Origin: an uncultured Bacteroidales bacterium
Lineage (GTDB): Bacteria; Bacteroidota; Bacteroidia; Bacteroidales; UBA932
Assembly (NCBI GenBank): GCA_937901105.1
Contig: CALCHD010000172.1
Location: 1-5,579 of the forward strand
Length of the DNA: 5,579 nucleotides
Direction of reading: 5' to 3'
Both the position numbers and the translations under genes were made by a program. Below the pieces are notes generated by a model that worked only from the letters and a program-made list of their open reading frames with translations, had not been told where the DNA came from and searched no databases. Shown piece after piece: positions 1 to 3,601 of this stretch (positions are counted from its first letter, which is position 1; each line of letters starts with the position of its first letter).

Positions 1-106
1 TTGCAATAGCTCGCAACCGTCGAATGAGGTCCACCTGCAAGGAATATCTTCTCCTCTACAATTCAATGCCACCAACTGTTTTTGGCAACATTACCAAATG
101 TGGCTT

Positions 107-901
107 TCACTCTTCCTCATAGGCATATTCAATTGCCATATTGAGTTTCTTTATATAATCCCTGCAGTTTCTGAAATCCCCTGCAATTTTATCCAGGGCA
201 TTCTCTCCACATACATAATCCGGCCCCACGGGTTTTATAAGGGCAAATGTCCTGTATCTGAGCAATCTGTGCCATCTGTCGGGAGCAAAGGAAAACTCTG
301 CGGGAACCTTCCTGAGCATATCCGACTCCTCCGGATAAAAATCTGCCGCCTGCAGCATTGCCTCCAGGAAAGAATCTCCATTAACAGAAATCTCATCCCT
401 GATGCTACGGAGCACCTTGGATTCATATTTATACGTTCCGGCAATTATGAAGCATCCCCCCATTGAGAGCGGGGTCTGTGTATGGACACCTTTTTGCCCG
501 GCAATACTTCCATCCACACCACTGCCATCAACCCTTGAAGCAGATTCGTCACCTTCAGCTCTGCAGGGAAGAATATCCTGCACCGGCGGCTCCAGATGGA
601 GATAATACCCTGCATTAGGCGACTTTTTTCCACCCTTGCAGATGAAAATCCCCATATGGGTCTTGTAAGGCTCCTTGTTTTTGCTGAACCTTGTATCCCG
701 ATAGATTCTGTAAGTGCAATCCTTCACCCCCAACTGCGAGGCAGCAACATCCTCATCCCAACTGCTGATTTTCTCTATCAGCTGCCGGGCAAACACCTCA
801 AACTTCTCCCTTACCTGAAGGTATTTTTCCTTGTTTGCGTTGAACCACTCCCGGCTGTTGTTTTGGGAGAGCTGCGCCAAAAATTCCAATACATCTTTCA
901 T
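107..901 (-). CDS. DUF2461 family protein (TIGR02453-like), function unknown
   Basis: The 264-residue product has the hallmarks of the DUF2461 family: an N-terminal NNSREWFNANK motif (residues 14-24), then RIYRDTRFSKNKEPYK (65-80), then GYYLHLEP (98-105). No biochemical activity is established for this family to my knowledge, so none is assigned. The start is the ATG at 901; an in-frame TTG lies at 910, but the family's conserved region begins right after the ATG. No Shine-Dalgarno sequence is visible. The protein is longer than the roughly 220-230 residues usual for the family because about 40 residues (roughly 106-147, rich in Gly, Ser, Asp, Val) sit between YYLHLEP and the GGCFIIAGTYKYE segment, where most members connect directly. 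The gene is divergent from the transposase gene and has no same-strand neighbour in the window. No signal peptide or membrane segment is seen, so it is probably cytoplasmic. Family assignment is firm; function is open. Confidence 0.85.
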   Translation of the reverse strand: MKDVLEFLAQLSQNNSREWFNANKEKYLQVREKFEVFARQLIEKISSWDEDVAASQLGVKDCTYRIYRDTRFSKNKEPYKTHMGIFICKGGKKSPNAGYYLHLEPPVQDILPCRAEGDESASRVDGSGVDGSIAGQKGVHTQTPLSMGGCFIIAGTYKYESKVLRSIRDEISVNGDSFLEAMLQAADFYPEESDMLRKVPAEFSFAPDRWHRLLRYRTFALIKPVGPDYVCGENALDKIAGDFRNCRDYIKKLNMAIEYAYEEE

Positions 902-907
902 GATGTA

Positions 908-940
908 CAAATCTAGTGATTTTTTTCAACACCCTCCCAA
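908..940 (-). promoter_or_regulatory. Possible Bacteroidota-type promoter of the DUF2461 gene
   Basis: Read on the minus strand, 915-908 is TAGATTTG, an exact match to the TAnnTTTG -7 box. A TTG at 940-938 lies 22 nt upstream, a little wider than the usual 19. The box ends only 6 nt before the ATG at 901, so transcription would begin at or next to the start codon, giving a leaderless or nearly leaderless mRNA. The motif match is direct; its use as a promoter is inference. Confidence 0.35.
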
Positions 941-1121
941 TGGCCTGTCTTCAGATAAAACCATATACTCTGTTTTTATGCCATACTATTCTCTGACTTA
1001 AGCAATCCCCATAAAAGTTATCCCATACACTTCTACACTTCTAATGGGCTCATAAATGAACTTTTTGCAGAAACATCTGTTCTTATAAGTGAAATAGTTT
1101 TTTAAGTTAGGTTAAGTCGGG

Positions 1122-1166
1122 CAAGCCCTTCAGTCTCGGGATGAGGTTGAGGGGCTTGTTTTATTT
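1122..1166 (+). terminator. Terminator-like hairpin with T-rich tail
   Basis: CAAGCCC (1122-1128) pairs perfectly with GGGCTTG (1152-1158), and the 3' arm runs directly into TTTTATTT (1159-1166), as in an intrinsic terminator on the plus strand. The 23-nt loop can pair further internally (CTTCA with TGAGG). No plus-strand gene is visible upstream, so either it ends an unrecognised small RNA or it lies in a leader ahead of the RAYT gene. Confidence 0.4.
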
Positions 1167-1195
1167 GTACAATTCGCTTTGAAGGAGCCTAACCG

Positions 1196-1220
1196 GCCTT
1201 TGCCTTGCGTTGGCAAAGGC
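1196..1220. repeat. Short perfect inverted repeat abutting repeat copy A
   Basis: GCCTTTGCC (1196-1204) and GGCAAAGGC (1212-1220) form a perfect 9-bp stem with a 7-nt loop. The hairpin ends exactly where the left 150-bp unit begins at 1221. The right unit (2770) has no equivalent hairpin; its left flank carries only a TTCCCGGGAA palindrome. It may be a structured insertion target or an independent short repeat; the role is unknown. Confidence 0.5.
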
Positions 1221-1370
1221 TCCTGCAATTCACCGTGGGCAAGATGCCCCTCTGCAATACCATCCAGCAGGCTATAGCGCCCACGACAGAACAAATTTGT
1301 TGCATCGTGGGCAGCACCCCTAACCGGAAGTGACTCTGAGAGGGGTGGGTGCCCACGGTGAATTGCAGGA
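1221..1370 (+). repeat. REPIN-like 150-bp palindromic unit, copy A
   Basis: The unit begins with tcctgcaattcaccgtgggc and ends with its exact reverse complement (1351-1370), giving perfect 20-bp terminal inverted repeats. A second inverted pair, gcccacga (1279-1286) and tcgtgggc (1305-1312), flanks the 12-bp palindrome aacaaatttgtt (1290-1301). All share the centre 1295.5. The CGTGGGC/GCCCACG block appears four times in alternating orientation, so each half can also form its own hairpin with a 38-nt loop (1241-1278 and 1313-1350). The right-half stem is lengthened by CACCCCT/AGGGGTG (1315-1321, 1341-1347). This is the dyad layout of a REPIN, though far longer than classical REP hairpins. Confidence 0.85.
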
Positions 1371-1426
1371 AGGGGAATGGCTGGAAATCAGATATCTGTC
1401 GGGAGAAAAATAACACAAAAAAATGC

Positions 1427-1457
1427 TTTGAGAGAGAAACTATTTTGCATAAATTTG
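1427..1457 (+). promoter_or_regulatory. Bacteroidota-type promoter of the RAYT gene
   Basis: TTTG at 1427-1430, a 19-nt spacer, then TAAATTTG at 1450-1457 match the Bacteroidota consensus TTTG-N19-TAnnTTTG in both boxes and in spacing. Transcription would start near 1463-1465, about 30 nt ahead of the ATG at 1493. It lies outside repeat copy A, between the repeat and the gene, and argues against translation starting further upstream. Confidence 0.75.
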
Positions 1458-1492
1458 TGACTGGGCGACCACTTGAGGCGCTGGAATTGAAG

Positions 1493-2458
1493 ATGAAGAT
1501 TAAAGAAGAGTTGCTCAGGCAGATAGAATCTGACCTGTCCCTAAATGGCCCGTTTGTCAAAGGGCTAAAAAATCCAATAACCAATTGCTGGCATTTTTAC
1601 ACAGACGGGAGTGCTGTTGACCGGCTGTTTGATGATGAAGCTGATTTCATCAGGGGGATGAACAGGGTGTTTGTGGTAGTGCAGAAATACAATATCATTA
1701 TTCTGGCCTTCTGCCTGATGGACACACATGTCCACTTCATTTTGTGGGGTGAGTTCTCAGATTGCAACAAATTCATGCACGAATACATAAGGCTCACTTC
1801 CCAAAGTATCTCCCTGAGACACAATGAGAAAAAGAAACTGTTCAGACTGCCGCTCAACCATCAGTACATAGACAACGATTTTTATCTCAAGCTAGCCATC
1901 ACCTACGTAATAAAGAACGCTCCAGTTGGCGGACTGGGTTTTAATGCATGGGACTATCCATGGTGCTCCGGCGGACTTTACTTCAGGGAGAACAGTTCTT
2001 GGACTACCCCTGCGTGGAAGTGTCCTGAACAGTTAAGGAGACTCTCCCAAATGACATACCGTCAGCGAAGGGCTATTCTCAACACAAAAGATGATTATAT
2101 ACAAGATGCTTCAGTTATCGGGATGATGATATTTCCCGGAGAGTATGTTGCATACGAACTGGTTGAGCGGATTTTCAGGACCCACAAAAGCTTCAACTGG
2201 TTCATGTGCAAGAGCAAAGAGGAAGACATAGAATCCCGGGCCGGAAGCATTTCCCGTCTCACAATTCCCATTCAGGAAATGCGTCAGCACAGAAATGCCA
2301 TCTGCCGGGAACTGTTCGGTTGTGACACAATAAGGTCACTGCCCACAACCCAAAGGGTTAAACTGGCCAGGGCCCTCCGCTCCAGATACAACTGCTCCAT
2401 TAAGCAGATTGCCCGTTTGTGCGGCCTGGTGGCTGAGGAACTGAAAGGGATTTTGTAG
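1493..2458 (+). CDS. REP-associated tyrosine transposase (RAYT), HUH/Y1 family
   Basis: The 321-residue protein belongs to the IS200/RAYT-like Y1 transposases, which cut and join single-stranded DNA through a tyrosine-DNA intermediate. The metal-binding HUH motif is H79-V80-H81 in MDTHVHFILWGE. The likely nucleophile is Y138 in TYVIKNAPVGG, which lines up with the YIxxNPVkxG block of characterised RAYTs about 57 residues after the HUH motif; DYPWCSG (154-160) matches their DYPWSS block. The C-terminal 60 residues (LPTTQRVKLARALRSRYN then CSIKQIARLCGL) look like a helix-turn-helix that could bind repeat DNA. The ATG at 1493 was chosen because a promoter lies just upstream at 1427-1457; the frame stays open back to a GTG at 1349, but that start would lie inside repeat copy A. 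Two 150-bp palindromic units flank the gene. All catalytic residues appear intact. Confidence 0.85.
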   Translation: MKIKEELLRQIESDLSLNGPFVKGLKNPITNCWHFYTDGSAVDRLFDDEADFIRGMNRVFVVVQKYNIIILAFCLMDTHVHFILWGEFSDCNKFMHEYIRLTSQSISLRHNEKKKLFRLPLNHQYIDNDFYLKLAITYVIKNAPVGGLGFNAWDYPWCSGGLYFRENSSWTTPAWKCPEQLRRLSQMTYRQRRAILNTKDDYIQDASVIGMMIFPGEYVAYELVERIFRTHKSFNWFMCKSKEEDIESRAGSISRLTIPIQEMRQHRNAICRELFGCDTIRSLPTTQRVKLARALRSRYNCSIKQIARLCGLVAEELKGIL

Positions 2459-2769
2459 GGGAAGACAGCTCCTTCCTTTAATTTTTGGAAGATAACACAG
2501 GGTAGCAGAGGAATTCTGTAGAGGACTGGCAGCAGGGCTGCACGGATAATCTGTTTCTCTCAATCTTCCAACGAGGCAATTTTCTTATGCAGATCGCTTG
2601 AGCCTGATGAGCCGAATGCCACCGATAAGTCTGACAATTCCGGTCATTCAGATAGTCCCGACAATCCCTATGCCCTTCATGCAATGCACCGCAGATGGGA
2701 GAGGCAACCTCCTGCCCTTAATATGGCCGGGGTCCCAGGAAAATACCTTCCCGGGAAAGAGATTTCTCC
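2459..2769. other. Non-coding spacer between RAYT gene and repeat copy B
   Basis: This 311-bp stretch contains no recognisable gene on either strand. A short stem CTTCC/GGAAG (2472-2491) follows the RAYT stop codon but lacks a T-run, so no terminator is called. Just before copy B there is a TTCCCGGGAA palindrome (2749-2758 region). It may be transcribed read-through from the transposase gene. Confidence 0.5.
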
Positions 2770-2919
2770 TCCTGCAATTCACCGTGGGCAAGCACCCCCT
2801 CTACAATGCTTTCCAGCAGGGTATAGTGCCCACAACAGAACAAATTTGTTGCATCGTGGGCGGCACCACTAGCTGGAAGTGACTCTGAGAGGGGTGGGCG
2901 CCCACGATGAATTGCAGGA
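2770..2919 (+). repeat. REPIN-like 150-bp palindromic unit, copy B
   Basis: This copy is colinear with copy A without a single gap; by eye 134 of 150 positions agree (about 89%). The ends tcctgcaattcaccgtgggc (2770-2789) and gcccacgatgaattgcagga (2900-2919) are inverted repeats with one mismatch, and aacaaatttgtt (2839-2850) sits at the exact centre. Of 16 differences from copy A, 14 are in the two 38-nt loops and 2 in the 74 arm and centre positions. The change at 2907 turns a T-G wobble of the right-half hairpin into a T-A pair, while weakening the full-length palindrome. Confidence 0.85.
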
Positions 2920-3128
2920 ACTGACGAGGAAGAAGAAAATGTCTATTCCAAGAAAAACCATCAAGGACATAACATCTGAAGATGCTGTTTACGGGACGAA
3001 ATGCCGCCACTCCTGCTGGGGGAGGGATTGAGGCTCCGGCATTCCCGTCTCCGACGGGATTGTGCTCGCCCTGGCGGGCTGCGCATTCCCATTTCCGCTC
3101 GCCGCGGGGGCCCTTTCAAGAGCAACCC
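2920..3128. other. Gene-free region with a GC-rich structured core
   Basis: No gene is recognised. Positions 3001-3120 are about 68% G+C, in sharp contrast to the A/T-rich DNA beyond the tRNA. The core contains a 7-bp hairpin TCCCGTC/GACGGGA with a 3-nt loop (3043-3059) and an internal near-duplication: GCATTCCC at 3039 and 3083, each followed about 20 nt later by a GCTCGCC block (near 3064 and 3098). A 30-codon open frame at 2939-3031 has no recognisable similarity and runs into the GC-rich core. A rightward terminator at 3129-3153 immediately follows, so a plus-strand non-coding RNA is possible but no promoter was found. Confidence 0.4.
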
Positions 3129-3153
3129 GATGTGCTGACGCACATCTTTTTTT
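3129..3153 (+). terminator. Rightward intrinsic terminator
   Basis: GATGTGC (3129-3135), loop TGAC, GCACATC (3140-3146) form a perfect 7-bp stem directly followed by seven Ts (3147-3153). It would stop plus-strand transcripts arriving from the RAYT element or from the GC-rich region, shielding the opposing tRNA-His gene. Confidence 0.7.
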
Positions 3154-3202
3154 ATTCCCTCTTCCGCTTATGCAAGCAAGCTTGCAACGCTGCATAGGGA
3201 AT

Positions 3203-3232
3203 AAAAAAAACCGGATGACTTTCGTCATCCGG
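3203..3232 (-). terminator. Leftward intrinsic terminator of tRNA-His
   Basis: On the minus strand, CCGGATGAC, a GAAA tetraloop and GTCATCCGG (3232-3211) form a perfect 9-bp stem followed by eight Ts (3210-3203). It begins 12 nt beyond the tRNA 3' end, which fits a single-gene tRNA transcript. Confidence 0.85.
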
Positions 3233-3243
3233 TTGCTCTTGAG

Positions 3244-3318
3244 GGTGGAAGATGGGATTCGAACCCACGACCTCTGGTGCCACAAACCAGCGCTCTAACC
3301 AACTGAGCTACAACCACC
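3244..3318 (-). tRNA. tRNA-His (anticodon GTG)
   Basis: The minus strand folds as a cloverleaf. The D-arm stem is GCTC/GAGC. The anticodon stem CTGGT/ACCAG holds the loop TTGTGGC, with anticodon GTG at 3283-3281. The T-arm is GTGGG-TTCGAAT-CCCAT. An encoded extra 5' G (3318) opposite a 3' C (3244) is the histidine identity element. CCA is not encoded. The oddity is the acceptor stem: 5' GTGGTTG faces 3' CTTCCAC, so pairs 5-68 and 6-67 are U-U mismatches while the other five pair normally. The gene has its own promoter (3358-3387) and terminator (3203-3232). It is most likely functional, but the acceptor defect leaves some doubt. Confidence 0.9.
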
Positions 3319-3357
3319 ATGTTGTTTCCTCAATAGGGTGTTCCCCAAATCGGACTG

Positions 3358-3387
3358 CAAAGGTACACAAAATTTCTTTCTGTGCAA
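3358..3387 (-). promoter_or_regulatory. Promoter of tRNA-His
   Basis: On the minus strand, TTG (3387-3385), a 19-nt spacer and TACCTTTG (3365-3358) match the Bacteroidota consensus TTG-N19-TAnnTTTG. Transcription would start near 3351, leaving about 30 nt to be removed from the 5' end of the tRNA by RNase P. Confidence 0.8.
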
Positions 3388-3538
3388 CTTTTTTGTGTAA
3401 AAAATTTAAAAGTTGTGGTCTATCGGGAGAAAAACACCTAAAAAACACAACTTCTACGCCAAATTATTAAATATTTACGGAGTGTAAAGTTATAAAAATT
3501 TTTCTTCGCAAACATATAGAAGGGTGATATTTTTTTAT

Positions 3539-3546
3539 TAGATTTG
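3539..3546 (+). promoter_or_regulatory. -7 box (TAGATTTG) of the oadA-like gene
   Basis: TAGATTTG is an exact TAnnTTTG match 55 nt upstream of the ATG at 3602, in very A/T-rich DNA. No clear TTTG -33 box is found at the right spacing. Transcription would begin near 3552, giving a leader of about 50 nt that is A-rich and lacks a Shine-Dalgarno sequence. Confidence 0.55.
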
Positions 3547-3601
3547 TAGACTACTACGAAAAAACCAAAACATTTAAACACTATAAACACTTTAGAATTT
3601 T

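Larger units (their letters stand above)
902..1220. other. Divergent intergenic region, no gene
   Basis: This 319-bp A/T-rich stretch separates the minus-strand DUF2461 gene from the plus-strand RAYT element. No convincing coding sequence is seen on either strand. It holds a TAGATTTG box for the DUF2461 gene, a terminator-like hairpin at 1122-1166 pointing right, and a perfect hairpin at 1196-1220 abutting the left 150-bp repeat. No TAnnTTTG box was found on the plus strand here. Confidence 0.6.
1221..2919 (+). mobile_element. RAYT gene bracketed by two REPIN-like units
   Basis: A 150-bp unit occurs twice in the same orientation (1221-1370 and 2770-2919) around a single HUH/Y1 transposase gene (1493-2458). 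RAYTs are known from other bacteria to be chromosomal, usually single-copy, and associated with palindromic REP/REPIN sequences that flank the gene and may be scattered elsewhere. The arrangement here fits that pattern. No target-site duplication is seen at the outer ends, as expected for HUH enzymes. Whether the whole 1.7 kb moves as one unit, or only the 150-bp units move, cannot be told from one window. Confidence 0.55.
3116..3242. repeat. 127-bp nested interrupted palindrome
   Basis: TCAAGAGCAACC (3116-3127) is the exact reverse complement of GGTTGCTCTTGA (3231-3242). Inside it, TTTTTTTATTCCCT (3147-3160) pairs with AGGGAATAAAAAAA (3196-3209), then TATGCA (3169-3174) with TGCATA (3191-3196), around the palindrome GCAAGCTTGC (3176-3185). 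Two independent terminator hairpins sit between the outer arms, so the arms partly reflect two converging terminators, but the outermost 12 bp and the ATTCCCT block are not needed for termination. Confidence 0.7.

Noticed and set aside
49..70. Possible degenerate third copy of the repeat end (ctcctctacaattcaatgcc)
   Set aside because: Resemblance to the repeat end covers about a dozen bases with gaps and lacks the GTGGGC block and any partner arm.
67..87. Hairpin TGCCA/TGGCA downstream of the DUF2461 stop as its terminator
   Set aside because: Only 5 bp with an 11-nt loop, and no T-run on the minus strand.
1349..1492. N-terminal extension of the RAYT protein back to a GTG inside repeat copy A
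   Set aside because: The added 48 residues include translated repeat end sequence, and a near-consensus promoter sits within them at 1427-1457, so the ATG at 1493 is a better start.
1189..1584. Minus-strand open frame with a peptide resembling those read from copy B (LQFTVG..., QIC..VG)
   Set aside because: The likeness comes from translating the two palindromic 150-bp units; no independent coding evidence, and it overlaps the RAYT start.
2472..2491. Hairpin CTTCC/GGAAG as a terminator for the RAYT gene
   Set aside because: Only 5 bp and followed by ATAACACAG rather than a T-run.
1221..2919. CRISPR array or ordinary composite transposon
   Set aside because: Only two repeats, 1.4 kb apart, with no spacers; no DDE transposase and no target-site duplication were seen at the outer ends.
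2598..3010. Open frames on both strands across copy B
   Set aside because: They are produced by the palindromic repeat and lack recognisable domains, promoters or initiation signals.
2939..3031. 30-codon plus-strand open frame after copy B
   Set aside because: Too short, unrecognised, and its end runs into the GC-rich non-coding core; at most a gene remnant.
2989..3470. Open frames over the tRNA-His locus (e.g. GFEPTTSGATNQ-type peptides)
   Set aside because: These peptides are the well-known spurious translations of tRNA genes; the cloverleaf explains the sequence.
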